Shown: positions 26,898 to 36,721 of the stretch, piece after piece
Layout of the letters: each line of letters begins with the position of its first letter
Numbering within the stretch: position 1 is the first letter of the stretch
Source: UBA961 sp014191195
GTDB taxonomy: Bacteria > Bacteroidota > Ignavibacteria > Kapaibacteriales > UBA961
Length of the DNA stretch: 64,000 nt
Direction of reading: 5' to 3'
NCBI GenBank assembly: GCA_964204605.1
Contig: OZ123195.1
Span: 806,001 to 870,000 of the forward strand
Made by a program: the position numbers and the translations under genes
The notes under the pieces: generated by a model
The model's input: the letters and a program-made list of their open reading frames with translations, nothing else
Told to the model about the DNA's origin: nothing
Databases searched by the model: none

Positions 26898-27398
26898 TTA
26901 TGATCGTACGGAAATTCTATCTACACCATCTTCAGGACATCTATTATGAATTTTAAAAGATGCAGATTGTGTTGTAATGGGCACAGCTAATAAACGTTCT
27001 TTGGCTATGAGGATATTGCATTCTCTGCAGATACCATATGTTTTTTCTTCAATTCGTTTTAAAGCATCATCCAATTTTTTAATATAATCGCTGATTCTAT
27101 TTATATGAGCATAGGTTTTTTCTTTTTCCATAGCTTCAGATCCTTGTTCTGCCATGTGCATTGAATAAATCATGCTTTCGGAAGCCATTTCAGAATTAGT
27201 TAAATCATCCAATCTTTCTTTTAGCATTCTTAATTCATCAATAGCATCTACTTTAATATTCATAATATACTTTTTGAAATATTCTAAGTCATTATCAGAA
27301 TAACGAATTTCCTTCACTTTACCTTTTGACTTTGCAATATCTGAATGTGTTGCAGCAGATGTATCTTTCAATACTTCTGTTTTTTTTGTTGATGCCAT
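26898..27398 (-). CDS. TraR/DksA-family protein with a variant zinc finger
   Basis: This 166-residue protein is of the DksA/TraR family, which binds RNA polymerase through the secondary channel and modulates transcription. A charged N-terminal tail precedes a coiled-coil hairpin (about residues 35-118) with acidic residues near its tip. The finger follows: C124-x2-C127 on one side and H151-x2-C154 on the other, so the usual fourth-position pair CxxC is HxxC here. Many Bacteroidota members have lost most finger cysteines, so this may be a CCHC site or a decaying one. It lies between ileS and lspA, an old arrangement in this phylum. Confidence 0.87.
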   Translation of the reverse strand: MASTKKTEVLKDTSAATHSDIAKSKGKVKEIRYSDNDLEYFKKYIMNIKVDAIDELRMLKERLDDLTNSEMASESMIYSMHMAEQGSEAMEKEKTYAHINRISDYIKKLDDALKRIEEKTYGICRECNILIAKERLLAVPITTQSASFKIHNRCPEDGVDRISVRS

Positions 27399-27435
27399 GT
27401 GGCTTAACCTTTAATAAGACGTGAAAACAATTGTA

Positions 27436-30400
27436 TTAATCATTTACTTTAATTATTCGAGCTTGAATTGAGATGCCATCTATATCAATATGAATGGATG
27501 ATTCATGAATATCATTTGATGCTGTGCAAGATACGGCTAAAATTTCGGAACATATATATTCATGCAAAGACAAAATAGCATGTTCTATCTCTTTGGGCGC
27601 ATTAAATTCTAGAGATATCCTATCTGTTACTATTAATCCTTCATTTTTTCTAGCATTTTGAATTCTATTTACAAATTCTCTTGCTATTCCTTCATTAATA
27701 AGAGTATCATCTAATTCAGTATCTAATGCTACAGTTAATGAACCTTCATTTGCTATTAACCAGCCTTCCATATCTTCACTAATAATTTCTACATCTTCTA
27801 ATACGATTTCATATGTATCATGTTCAATGTGTAAAGAATATACACCATGAGTGATTAGATGTCTAATGGCATCTGCATCCATAAGTTTGACATAATTAGC
27901 AATATGTTGGGTATTTTTTCCGAATCGTTTACCTAAATTTTTAAAATTAGGTTTTACACTTCGTTTCATTATTCCTGCATCATCGCTTACATATTCAACA
28001 GCTTTAACATTAATTTCTTCTGTAATAATATTCTGAACTGCTTGAATATCTCTTCTTTGCTGAGGTGTAATTACAGGTATCATTATCCTACTTAATGGCT
28101 GTCTTGTTCTAATTTTGGATTTTTCTCTTAATGATCGTGCAAGAAACACAATTGTCTGAGCAAGAGCCATACGCCTTTCAAGATTCAGATCAATTAATTC
28201 ACTATCTGCCTTTGGCATATCTAGCATATGTATAGATTCTGGGTCTGAATCCAAACGAAGCCTTTGATATAATGATTCAGGCAAAAATGGAGCAGCTGGG
28301 GCCATCATCGCAAGCACAGAAACCATAACAGTATGTAGTGTTTGATATGCCGATATCTTATCTGTATCAATTTCACCTTTCCAGAATCTTCTTCTATTTC
28401 TTCTTACATACCAATTTGAAACATCATTAATCATAAATTCTTGAATACATCTGCTTGCGCGGAATACATCAAGATTATCCATATGCTGATGATATTGCTG
28501 TAATGTACTATGTAAAGTAGAGATAATCCACTTATCAATTTCTGGACGATCACTAATTGGTATATTCGTTTCTTTACCTGTTATTCCATCAATATTTGCG
28601 TATAGACAGTAAAAAGAATATGTATTGGTAAGCGTTCTAAAGAAATCTGCGATTACTGTTTTTGCGATGTCTTGTTCATTAAATAATGTTGGCCTCCATG
28701 GTGGATTATTTACCATAAAATACCAACGAACTGCATCAGCTCCGTATGTATTCATCATATCAAATGGATCAACCGTATTTCCACGGGATTTTGACATCTT
28801 AGATCCATTTTTATCTAATACAAGTTCATTAACAATAATGCTTTTAAAAGCTGGTTTGCCAAATAGGGCAGATGCTATATTATGAAGCGTATAAAACCAA
28901 CCTCTTGTTTGATCTATACCTTCTGAAATAAAATCAGCAGGAAAACTGTTTGCAAACAATTCTTGATTTTCAAATGGATAATGCATTTGAGCAAAAGGGA
29001 CACAACCAGAATCAAACCACACATCAATTACTTCTGTGGTTCTTCTGTAAAGCATATTGTTTTTCTTGAATACTACCTTATCTACAAATGGTCTGTGCAG
29101 ATCTATATCAACACCACATTCAATAACAGGTACAAAATTTCCTTCACTTATTTCGTATAAACCTTGTTGTAACTCTGCAATGGAGCCAATTGCGAACATA
29201 TCAGATTTATCTTCACTAATCCATATTGGCAGTGGGGTTCCCCAATATCTGTCTCTACTTAAAGACCAATCCTTTACTTCTTCAAGCCAATTTCCAAATC
29301 TACCGGAACCTATTTCTGGTGGTTGCCATTGAATTGTTTTATTCAATGCAATCATCTCGTTTTTATAGGATGGAGATTTAATAAACCAAGAATTTCGGGC
29401 ATAATACATAACGGGATTATCAGTTCTCCAACAATGAGGATAACTATGAATATAATCCATACTTGATTTATAGATTTTATGCGCTTTTTTTAGTGCAATG
29501 ATTATATCCTTATCTGCACCTTCTTCTTTACGATCCGAATAAGTAAATGTCTTAATTGCTCTGCCCGCAAAATCTACAATCTCATCAGTAAAATGTCCAT
29601 TTGGCGTTACTGGTTGTAATACAGGTAAATGCTCTGCTTTAGACATTTCAAAATCATCAACACCAAAGGCAGGAGCAATATGAACAACACCAGAACCATC
29701 TTGATTAGATACAAATGTTCCAGGTAAAATTGTTAAGGCTTTAGGATATTCAACTTTATCAATTGCACAATAAGAAAATATCTGCTGATAAGAAGAACCA
29801 ATCAATTCTTCTCCCTTAAATCTTGATAAGATTATATATTCACCATCAATAATTTCAAGTCTAGATTCAGCTAGAATTAATCTATAGGACATATTGTTTG
29901 TATCATTATGTCGCTTGTTTTCGATTAAAACATAATCAATATCTTTTCCTACAGCTAAGGCTATATTAGAAAACAATGTCCATGGAGTTGTTGTCCACAC
30001 AAGTATTTTAGCATCTATACACTCTTTAATAGGGCTATCGGTAATCTGCACTTGTAAAAAAACATTTGGATCTCTAACTTCTCGATATCCTAATGAAAGT
30101 TCATGAGAACTAAGTGGAGTTTCAATTGTAGGAGATTGAGGTACTACTTTATACCCTTTATAAATGAGTCCTTTATTATAAAATTGCTGTAATGCCCACC
30201 AAACAGATTCTATGTAATTATTTGTACATGTGATATATGCTTGATCCATATCAACCCAAAAGCCGCTTCTTTTGGTAAATGAATCCCAACCCATATCCAT
30301 AGCAATATTATTATAAACAAATTCTCTACACTTTTTATTGAATAATTCAATTCCCATTATTTCAATTTCAGACTTATTAACAAGACCTAATTGCTTTTCA

Positions 30401-30687
30401 ACTGCGATTTCAACTGGTAAACCATGGGTATCCCAACCGGCTTGCCTGCGAACATAATAGCCATTCATTGTTTTATATCGACACAATAAATCTTTATCAG
30501 TTCTAGCAATTAAATGATGTATTCCTGGCTTTCCGTTTACAGTAGGAGGTCCTTCATAAAAGCTGTAAATAGGAGATCCTTCTCTATTGAGAAGAGACTT
30601 TTTAAAAATAGAATTTTCCTCCCAAAATGAGAGTATTTCTTGTTCTAATTCAGGATAATTCAATTTATCGGGGAGAGGACGGTACAT
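27436..30687 (-). CDS. ileS: Isoleucyl-tRNA synthetase
   Basis: This 1083-residue class I synthetase charges tRNA-Ile. The HIGH-equivalent is GIHH (about residues 55-58), typical of the Bacteroidota/eukaryote-like branch. The editing domain (TTPWTLFSN) and the KMSKS loop (NGSKMSKSRGNTVDP) are present, as is the anticodon-binding region with WYVRRNRRRFW. The length fits the long eukaryote-like form, which in other bacteria is often less sensitive to mupirocin; that property is inferred here. It heads the run ileS, TraR/DksA, lspA, rluD. Confidence 0.96.
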   Translation of the reverse strand: MYRPLPDKLNYPELEQEILSFWEENSIFKKSLLNREGSPIYSFYEGPPTVNGKPGIHHLIARTDKDLLCRYKTMNGYYVRRQAGWDTHGLPVEIAVEKQLGLVNKSEIEIMGIELFNKKCREFVYNNIAMDMGWDSFTKRSGFWVDMDQAYITCTNNYIESVWWALQQFYNKGLIYKGYKVVPQSPTIETPLSSHELSLGYREVRDPNVFLQVQITDSPIKECIDAKILVWTTTPWTLFSNIALAVGKDIDYVLIENKRHNDTNNMSYRLILAESRLEIIDGEYIILSRFKGEELIGSSYQQIFSYCAIDKVEYPKALTILPGTFVSNQDGSGVVHIAPAFGVDDFEMSKAEHLPVLQPVTPNGHFTDEIVDFAGRAIKTFTYSDRKEEGADKDIIIALKKAHKIYKSSMDYIHSYPHCWRTDNPVMYYARNSWFIKSPSYKNEMIALNKTIQWQPPEIGSGRFGNWLEEVKDWSLSRDRYWGTPLPIWISEDKSDMFAIGSIAELQQGLYEISEGNFVPVIECGVDIDLHRPFVDKVVFKKNNMLYRRTTEVIDVWFDSGCVPFAQMHYPFENQELFANSFPADFISEGIDQTRGWFYTLHNIASALFGKPAFKSIIVNELVLDKNGSKMSKSRGNTVDPFDMMNTYGADAVRWYFMVNNPPWRPTLFNEQDIAKTVIADFFRTLTNTYSFYCLYANIDGITGKETNIPISDRPEIDKWIISTLHSTLQQYHQHMDNLDVFRASRCIQEFMINDVSNWYVRRNRRRFWKGEIDTDKISAYQTLHTVMVSVLAMMAPAAPFLPESLYQRLRLDSDPESIHMLDMPKADSELIDLNLERRMALAQTIVFLARSLREKSKIRTRQPLSRIMIPVITPQQRRDIQAVQNIITEEINVKAVEYVSDDAGIMKRSVKPNFKNLGKRFGKNTQHIANYVKLMDADAIRHLITHGVYSLHIEHDTYEIVLEDVEIISEDMEGWLIANEGSLTVALDTELDDTLINEGIAREFVNRIQNARKNEGLIVTDRISLEFNAPKEIEHAILSLHEYICSEILAVSCTASNDIHESSIHIDIDGISIQARIIKVND

Positions 30688-30827
30688 GTAATCTGTAAAT
30701 CTGATAGATGTAAATAATTAAGAAACATAATTGTTACAATAGGTTTCTGCACACTTTGGGCAAGTGGCAATTATACCATATTTGAGCAACAATTTCAACC
30801 TTAGAATATCATTATTAATGATATATT

Positions 30828-30835
30828 TACTTTTG
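30828..30835 (+). promoter_or_regulatory. Possible -7 element in the ileS / TonB-receptor gap
   Basis: TACTTTTG followed by CAC matches TAnnTTTG and resembles the CAC-followed promoters elsewhere in the window. It lies 153 bases before the small candidate gene at 30981. The 30688-30980 gap otherwise shows only AT-rich sequence, and I see no well-spaced -33. Confidence 0.35.
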
Positions 30836-30980
30836 CACGCTATTTGATATTTCAATATATATTGAATACACTTTATATTTTTCTGTTTATAAGCAAAATA
30901 GAATAGATTTAATTGATGTAATTATCATTAATTTAAAAGTGATACTAACCATTTTACTTAGTTAATGTAGAACATTACAA

Positions 30981-31358
30981 GTGTTTATTGCAAATCATTG
31001 TAGAGCTATTTTTCTTTTGTCGATTTTCACATTTTATGCTAATGGAAGCGCATGTATTTGGCTTTTTTATGAATGTGAAAAAGATGATATTATCATGATG
31101 ATATGTCCAAATACTGTTAATTCTCAAGAGTTCGCCTTGCAATTCGTTCGTACCGCTTTGTCTCAACATAATCATCAACAGTCAAAACACATTATTCAAA
31201 TTGTTGAAACAGATATAAAAGTATCAGTGTCTTCGATTAGTCACTTTCAATTATATAATCAATTACCTCGGATTCCTTTTGCTAGATTTTATGATAATCT
31301 CAACATTAGCAATGGTTATCCTTTTTCACTTATTAAGCCTCCCCGACATATTGTTTAG
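30981..31358 (+). CDS. Small candidate exported protein, unknown
   Basis: A 125-codon frame with a GTG start, of no recognised family. Residues about 9-30 form a hydrophobic stretch that could be a signal peptide (FLLSIFTFYANGSA), and the rest is polar with several histidines and a QFVRTALSQHNHQQSKH segment. It lies alone between ileS and the TonB-dependent receptor. A later ATG at 31096 (MMICPNT) would give a shorter cytoplasmic form. If it is not a gene, the whole 30688-31405 stretch (718 bases) is non-coding apart from promoters. Evidence is open-frame length and an N-terminal hydrophobic segment only. Confidence 0.4.
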   Translation: MFIANHCRAIFLLSIFTFYANGSACIWLFYECEKDDIIMMICPNTVNSQEFALQFVRTALSQHNHQQSKHIIQIVETDIKVSVSSISHFQLYNQLPRIPFARFYDNLNISNGYPFSLIKPPRHIV

Positions 31359-31405
31359 TTATATGTATTCAATCAATATTTATTACACATTTTAAACAAT
31401 AGATT

Positions 31406-33601
31406 ATGAGAAATAAACTGTCATTACTTACAGTATTTTTGCTGTATGTATGCATATATATGCCTGCTTTTTCTTTAGGTGATAAAGATAAGTACAAAGA
31501 AAAAGATTCGCTTCAAAAGAAATCCATATTAACCAAAGACATTACAGTATCTGCATTAAGACAGACAGAACATAATCTTGAGGTTCCATTATCTATCACA
31601 ATATTATCTGCTATAGATCTGCAAAATAAAAGAGGTTTAGGATTAGATGATATGCTAAGTAATGTCCCTGGATTACTTGTTCAATCAAGGTCAGGAAATC
31701 AAGATTTAAGGCTTACAATCAGAGGATTTGGAGCAAGAGGTGCAGGAGAACGTTCTAATGCTGGAACTACAAGAGGAATACGAGTTTTAGTGGATGGCAT
31801 TCCAGAAACAGAACCTGATGGAAGAACCGCTTTAGATTTTATAGACCCCGCAGCTTTAAAAAGTGTAGAAATTCTCAGATCTAATAGTTCTGCATTATTT
31901 GGCAATGCTTCTGGTGGTATCATTAGTTTTTCTACAATACCACAAACAGATAACACAATACTTAGTCTTTCATCTCAGATTGGAAGTTTTGGATTACAAA
32001 AAACAACATTTCAAGCTTCTACAAAAACTGATATTGGCTTATTGTATTGTACTATTGGAAGAAATAGCTTTGATGGTTGGAGAGAACATTCACAAAGTAA
32101 AGCTTTTCAATGTAGTGGAGGATTAGTTAGTCAAATCAATCAAAGAACAAAAACAGGATTATTTATACTTGCAGGAAATACAAATTTTAAGATACCTGGT
32201 CCTTTAAATCAAGTTCAATTTGATTCAAATCCGCAACAAAGCGCAGATACTTCAACATTTAATCCTACCTTTATTCAAAGAGATGAAAGACGTAATAATA
32301 CCGCTGGAAGACTTGGATTTACGATCGATCATGCTTTATCTCAAGATCTTGGAATTGGAGGAATGGCTTATCTACAAAGCAAATTTTTACAAAGATCTGA
32401 ACGTAATACATTTAGAGACTTTACCCGCTATCATACAGGTGGAAACATTGTAATGAAACATACAATGAATTATTCAGAAGACATTCACCAAATGTTTATC
32501 GGTGGTGTGGATTATCAATATCAAGATGGGTCTATCTTATTTTATTCTCTTGTAAATGGAGAAAGAGGTGATATTCTCAAAACAAATAAAAGAGAAGGTG
32601 CCGAAAATATTGGAGTATTTCTCCAAGATGAAATACTTTTTGGTGAAAAGATCTCACTGATTATAGGTGCTCGATATGATAATATCTCTTATTTCACCGA
32701 TATTTATATAGACGGAGCTTTGCCAGTATATAAAAATGAAATGAAATCATTTGAAAGAGTTACACCCAAAGCAGGAATTACCTGGAAATTACAAAATGAT
32801 ATGTCTGTTTATGCAAATCTTGGTGGTGGAATAGAAGTCCCTGCTGCAAATGAAACAGACCCACCAGCTTCATTAAGTTCTTATATTATCAACCCTTTAT
32901 TGCAACCTATTCAATCTTTGTCTTTAGAAGCAGGATATAAATGTGATCTTATTCATGATAATTATTTGCTATTAGGAAAAGCAACAATTAAAGGAGATCT
33001 AGCTATATATACGATTTCAACAGAAAATGATATTGTTCCATATTCTGGTGGTAGATTTTACTTTAATGCAGGTAAAACCAAAAGAACCGGTATTGAATGT
33101 AGCCACTCTGCACAATGGGAAAATGGATTAACTATAAGTGCTTCCTTTACAGTAAGTTCAAATGTATATACCGAATACAAACAAGATTCACTAGTGAATG
33201 GAAATCCAACTGGGGCATCTTATAAAGATTATGCTCAGAATTCGATAGCTGGAATTCCAAATTCTTATGGATCTTTTAAGATTCAATACACACCCATTAC
33301 ATTTTCTGAATTTTCTTGTAATGCAGAAATTCGAAATATGAGTACTTATTTTGCTAATGATGCTAATACTTTAAAGGTTGATGCTTACTCAACTATTGAT
33401 ATTGGTATTATGTACAATGTAGAAATATCGAATAATCTTGAGTTGAAAATATTTGGAAAGGTGCAAAATCTTCTAGATATACAATATGCTGCAGGTGTAT
33501 GGATAAATCCAGATATACCCAAATTTACTTCGCCTGCATATTTAGAACCGGGTTTACCAAGGAATATTGTAATTGGTACTTCATTGAATTGGACGAATTA
33601 A
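31406..33601 (+). CDS. TonB-dependent outer-membrane receptor
   Basis: This 731-residue receptor has a signal peptide (about residues 1-24) and a plug domain (about 45-165) containing DMLSNVPGLLVQSRSG, LTIRGFGARG, VLVDGIPETEPDGRT and the VEILRSNSSALFGNASGG block. A 22-strand barrel follows, ending in an aromatic-poor strand (IVIGTSLNWTN). The plug resembles FecA-type ferric-complex receptors of Bacteroidota. The ligand is unknown; iron chelate uptake is the usual guess. No TonB/ExbBD genes and no cobalamin riboswitch are visible nearby. The gene stands alone. Confidence 0.9.
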   Translation: MRNKLSLLTVFLLYVCIYMPAFSLGDKDKYKEKDSLQKKSILTKDITVSALRQTEHNLEVPLSITILSAIDLQNKRGLGLDDMLSNVPGLLVQSRSGNQDLRLTIRGFGARGAGERSNAGTTRGIRVLVDGIPETEPDGRTALDFIDPAALKSVEILRSNSSALFGNASGGIISFSTIPQTDNTILSLSSQIGSFGLQKTTFQASTKTDIGLLYCTIGRNSFDGWREHSQSKAFQCSGGLVSQINQRTKTGLFILAGNTNFKIPGPLNQVQFDSNPQQSADTSTFNPTFIQRDERRNNTAGRLGFTIDHALSQDLGIGGMAYLQSKFLQRSERNTFRDFTRYHTGGNIVMKHTMNYSEDIHQMFIGGVDYQYQDGSILFYSLVNGERGDILKTNKREGAENIGVFLQDEILFGEKISLIIGARYDNISYFTDIYIDGALPVYKNEMKSFERVTPKAGITWKLQNDMSVYANLGGGIEVPAANETDPPASLSSYIINPLLQPIQSLSLEAGYKCDLIHDNYLLLGKATIKGDLAIYTISTENDIVPYSGGRFYFNAGKTKRTGIECSHSAQWENGLTISASFTVSSNVYTEYKQDSLVNGNPTGASYKDYAQNSIAGIPNSYGSFKIQYTPITFSEFSCNAEIRNMSTYFANDANTLKVDAYSTIDIGIMYNVEISNNLELKIFGKVQNLLDIQYAAGVWINPDIPKFTSPAYLEPGLPRNIVIGTSLNWTN

Positions 33602-33717
33602 TTACCCTATAGAATCTTTTAGAATACAAATTTTTTATAGTCATAATTCTTCATGGATTGTGGCTATTTTCTTGTATTGAACTATAGGTAAATAGCTGTC
33701 AAAACTGCTTTTTTCCG

Positions 33718-33725
33718 TATTTTTG
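33718..33725 (+). promoter_or_regulatory. Bacteroidota-type -7 element for the PfkB kinase gene
   Basis: TATTTTTG within TTCCGTATTTTTGCA, 40 bases before the kinase ATG. The same TTCCGTATTTTTGCA string precedes the metalloprotease gene at 57909, again at a similar distance. No clear -33 TTTG at 17-20 bases. Confidence 0.5.
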
Positions 33726-33764
33726 CATTATTATTTTTTTAATATTACGATTTCGAATGTTATC

Positions 33765-34763
33765 ATGAATAAAGATGTACATATATGTGGCATAGGCCAT
33801 GCTTTAGTAGACATAGAGTTTACAATTAATGATCAGCAATTTGCTTCTTTAGGTTTGAAAAAAGGTTCAATGGCTTTAGTTAGCCCACAGGAACAATCTG
33901 CTACGATAGCATCATTACAAGCACATAATCCACATCGATCAAGTGGAGGATCTGCTGCTAATACAATTATTGCAATTGGACAATTTGGGGGAAAGGCTGC
34001 ATATAAAACAATACTTGGAAATGATGATATGGGCCTTTTTTATGCCGATGAATTTCGTCAATTATCCATACATCTAGAAGCTGAAATTATTCCGAATTCG
34101 ATTACTGGTACATGTTTAGTTCTTATTACTCCTGATGCTGAAAGAACAATGCTTACAGATCTTGGGGTAAATTCTACCTATAATAAAGATCATCTAGTAA
34201 TAGAAACAATTTCTCGATCTGAATGGCTTTATGCTGAAGGCTATCGAATTACAGAACCAGGCGGTGCAGCTGCAGTTTTAGAAGCAGTGAAAATTGCCAA
34301 ACAACATGATACGAAAATTGCTTTTACTTTCTCTGATACTTTTGTGGTTGAAGTATGTAAAGACAGAGTATTAGAAATCTTACATTATACTGATATGATT
34401 TTCTGCAATGCTGCAGAAGCATGCGCGTTTTCTGAAATGTCTAATGAGCAAGAAGCTTTTGAATATTTAAAAACAGTATGTACGCATGTAGTGATGACTC
34501 AAGGCAATCAAGGTGCAACAATTCATTATAATGGCAAAGATATTAGCATTCCTGCTTATCCAACAATTCCAATAGATACTACCGGCGCTGGCGATATGTT
34601 TGCTGGTGGGTTTTTATATGGCATAACAAATGGATATACAGTTGAACATGCAGGACATTTAGGATCATATGCTGCATCTAAAATTGTATCGCAATATGGG
34701 GCAAGGCTTAAAAGTTCAGCTTCAGATATAAAAAAAGAAGTCTTTTCACTATTACAACATTAA
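33765..34763 (+). CDS. PfkB-family kinase, adenosine-kinase-like
   Basis: This 332-residue ribokinase-fold kinase has the PfkB signature 1 region (SSGGSAANTIIAIGQFGG) and the C-terminal DTTGAGDMFAGGFLYG with the catalytic aspartate. Layout and the GIGHALVDIEF start resemble adenosine/inosine-guanosine kinases of this phylum, so a nucleoside substrate is likely but unproven. Its location two operon positions upstream of a NupC-type nucleoside transporter fits. I use the ATG at 33765; a TTG at 33723 would start within the promoter. Confidence 0.86.
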   Translation: MNKDVHICGIGHALVDIEFTINDQQFASLGLKKGSMALVSPQEQSATIASLQAHNPHRSSGGSAANTIIAIGQFGGKAAYKTILGNDDMGLFYADEFRQLSIHLEAEIIPNSITGTCLVLITPDAERTMLTDLGVNSTYNKDHLVIETISRSEWLYAEGYRITEPGGAAAVLEAVKIAKQHDTKIAFTFSDTFVVEVCKDRVLEILHYTDMIFCNAAEACAFSEMSNEQEAFEYLKTVCTHVVMTQGNQGATIHYNGKDISIPAYPTIPIDTTGAGDMFAGGFLYGITNGYTVEHAGHLGSYAASKIVSQYGARLKSSASDIKKEVFSLLQH

Positions 34764-34764
34764 T

Positions 34765-36126
34765 GTGAAACAATTCTGTATTTACATATTTCTTATGTGC
34801 ATTGTTCAAGGTAATTGTTTTTTTCAATTACAAGCTCAATCTGGTATGACAATGTCTGATTTTTCTGAAAAACTTCTTCAATATTTTGATGAAGAAATGA
34901 TTGCAGATATACAGAAACAAATACCTGATACTACAAAGTGCAAAGTGTGGAGTTGGGATATTGCAGATTTTTCTGGAGATACATATCCTGATTTAGCATT
35001 TGTTATAAAGAATAATGCAGACAAGAAAAAAATAGTAACAGTTTACTTATTTACAGATATTGAAGGCTTTTTAACCAAGATTGCAGAATATGAACATACT
35101 TATGTTGAAATGCCTTTAGAAGTTGGCATTGTGATTAGACACAATACATGCTTTATTACAAGTAAAATCGAACAGTTTAATTGGAATATTAAGGGATATA
35201 CATTCGACAATGGTTTTGTTATTCATACAGATGAATTTTCTACATCACGAATTGCAGGCTATACAAGAGAAACGTATAATAATTTTCAGACATTAGAATC
35301 AAAAGAAAAATTAATAGATATTAAAACCGATAATATTGCTTATGATCATAGTTATTTGTCAATACCTGCATATTCAAAAAATGTACAAGAAATAAAAGGT
35401 ATAAGTAGTAGAGTTTTAGCTCACAAGCCTGATTTTGCTGTCAAAGGAGCTTTTTATTGGCAAGGTGATTCAGATTGCTCTTTTGACATTCATAATATTC
35501 ATTATGATACTGATTATCTTACTTTTGATATTTCTGTAACTGATGATGCTTTGATATATGGCAGATGTGATACATGCACCTCTGATTATGTTGATATTTG
35601 GTTTACAACACATCCACCATCAACAGATGTTAATCAATATATTGACAAAAGAATTCATAAGAAGAAACGAAATCAAGATAAAAAGCTCATAATTTCTGAT
35701 AGTGGAACAATGGCTATTTCAATAAAACCAGGTGATTTTTTAGAACAAAATTCTACAGTTTCAATTATTAAATCTAAAGATTACATTGTAAACGCTTCTC
35801 TTTTATCATCAATAAAACATTCATCATCACTAACTAAAACTGGATATTCATTAAAAATTGCCATACCATTACTGTTATTTGGCAATCAAATCCAAACAGA
35901 GATAAAAGAATCTATTAAAGAAATAGGGTTTTCTGTAGTTGTTCACGATTGTGATAATCAGTTTCGTCCAGAAGAAGAAACAATATTAGCAACATCTTCA
36001 TTTATTTACGATAATTCTGATACATTAGGTTCATTATTATTTGTACCAGAAGGAAAGAAATATGGTGAATCTCTTAATATTTTTTCAGAGCCTTTTTCTT
36101 CATATTTATTAGAACTAGGATTTTAA
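34765..36126 (+). CDS. Exported protein with a C-terminal CBM9-like domain
   Basis: This 453-residue protein starts with GTG one base after the kinase stop. It has a signal peptide (about residues 1-25, ending LQAQ). The N-terminal part (30-170) looks like an FG-GAP/VCBS-like beta region (DFSGDTYPDLAFV). Residues about 225-450 have the carbohydrate-binding module 9-like layout: FYWQGDSDCSFD, a CDTCTSDYVDIWF strand, YSLKIAIPLLLFG, and IGFSVVVHDCDN. Cysteine pairs suggest an oxidising, extra-cytoplasmic location. Ligand and role are unknown. There is no type IX tail. Confidence 0.72.
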   Translation: MKQFCIYIFLMCIVQGNCFFQLQAQSGMTMSDFSEKLLQYFDEEMIADIQKQIPDTTKCKVWSWDIADFSGDTYPDLAFVIKNNADKKKIVTVYLFTDIEGFLTKIAEYEHTYVEMPLEVGIVIRHNTCFITSKIEQFNWNIKGYTFDNGFVIHTDEFSTSRIAGYTRETYNNFQTLESKEKLIDIKTDNIAYDHSYLSIPAYSKNVQEIKGISSRVLAHKPDFAVKGAFYWQGDSDCSFDIHNIHYDTDYLTFDISVTDDALIYGRCDTCTSDYVDIWFTTHPPSTDVNQYIDKRIHKKKRNQDKKLIISDSGTMAISIKPGDFLEQNSTVSIIKSKDYIVNASLLSSIKHSSSLTKTGYSLKIAIPLLLFGNQIQTEIKESIKEIGFSVVVHDCDNQFRPEEETILATSSFIYDNSDTLGSLLFVPEGKKYGESLNIFSEPFSSYLLELGF

Positions 36127-36140
36127 AGAGTAAGAATGTT

Positions 36141-36719
36141 ATGTCTATTTTACCGATTTATGTATTTGATCATCCAATACTTAGAAAAAAAGCCGATATC
36201 ATTAATTCAATAGATGATTCTTTGATTTCATTTATTGCTGATATGAAACAAACGATGCATTATGCAGATGGTATCGGATTAGCTGCAAATCAGGTAGGTT
36301 CTCCATTATCTTTAACTGTTATCGATATTTCTCCAATGACAGGATATGAACAAACAAAGCCGCTTACTATCATTAATCCAAGAATTCTGTATTATTCAGA
36401 TGAAGATACTGATTTTGAGGAAGGATGTTTAAGCTTACCATATCTTAGAGATACAGTTATTAGACCAGAGGCCATACAAGTTCGATTTATGGATGAGAAT
36501 ATGAAAGAACATACAATCGAGGCTGATGGATTATTAGCAAGAGTTTTACAACATGAAATAGATCATTTACATGGGATTTATTTTTCGGATAGACTTTCTA
36601 GTATACGTAAAACACTTATGCAAAATAAATTAAAAAAAATATCACGTGGCGATATCTCTCCTGAATATGATATTATATTATCAAATGGAGAATTAATAAC
36701 ATTTCAGGAAGAAGATTAA
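36141..36719 (+). CDS. def: Peptide deformylase
   Basis: Def removes the formyl group from nascent N-terminal methionine. The 192-residue metalloenzyme has all three motifs: GIGLAANQVG (residues 44-53), EEGCLSLP with metal ligand C96, and QHEIDHLHG with ligands H138 and H142 and catalytic E139. An acidic tail extends to residue 192. It starts 14 bases after the CBM9-like gene and is followed after two bases by an SDR gene. Confidence 0.95.
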   Translation: MSILPIYVFDHPILRKKADIINSIDDSLISFIADMKQTMHYADGIGLAANQVGSPLSLTVIDISPMTGYEQTKPLTIINPRILYYSDEDTDFEEGCLSLPYLRDTVIRPEAIQVRFMDENMKEHTIEADGLLARVLQHEIDHLHGIYFSDRLSSIRKTLMQNKLKKISRGDISPEYDIILSNGELITFQEED

Positions 36720-36721
36720 TA

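Noticed and set aside
30718..30900. Minus-strand reading with CPKC and a second cysteine just before ileS
   Set aside because: No ATG before the motif, only about 60 codons between stops, and AT-rich low-complexity text. Possibly chance or a gene relic.
30688..31405. Possible cobalamin riboswitch before the TonB-dependent receptor
   Set aside because: No B12 box or expected helices are visible; the receptor plug looks FecA-like rather than BtuB-like.
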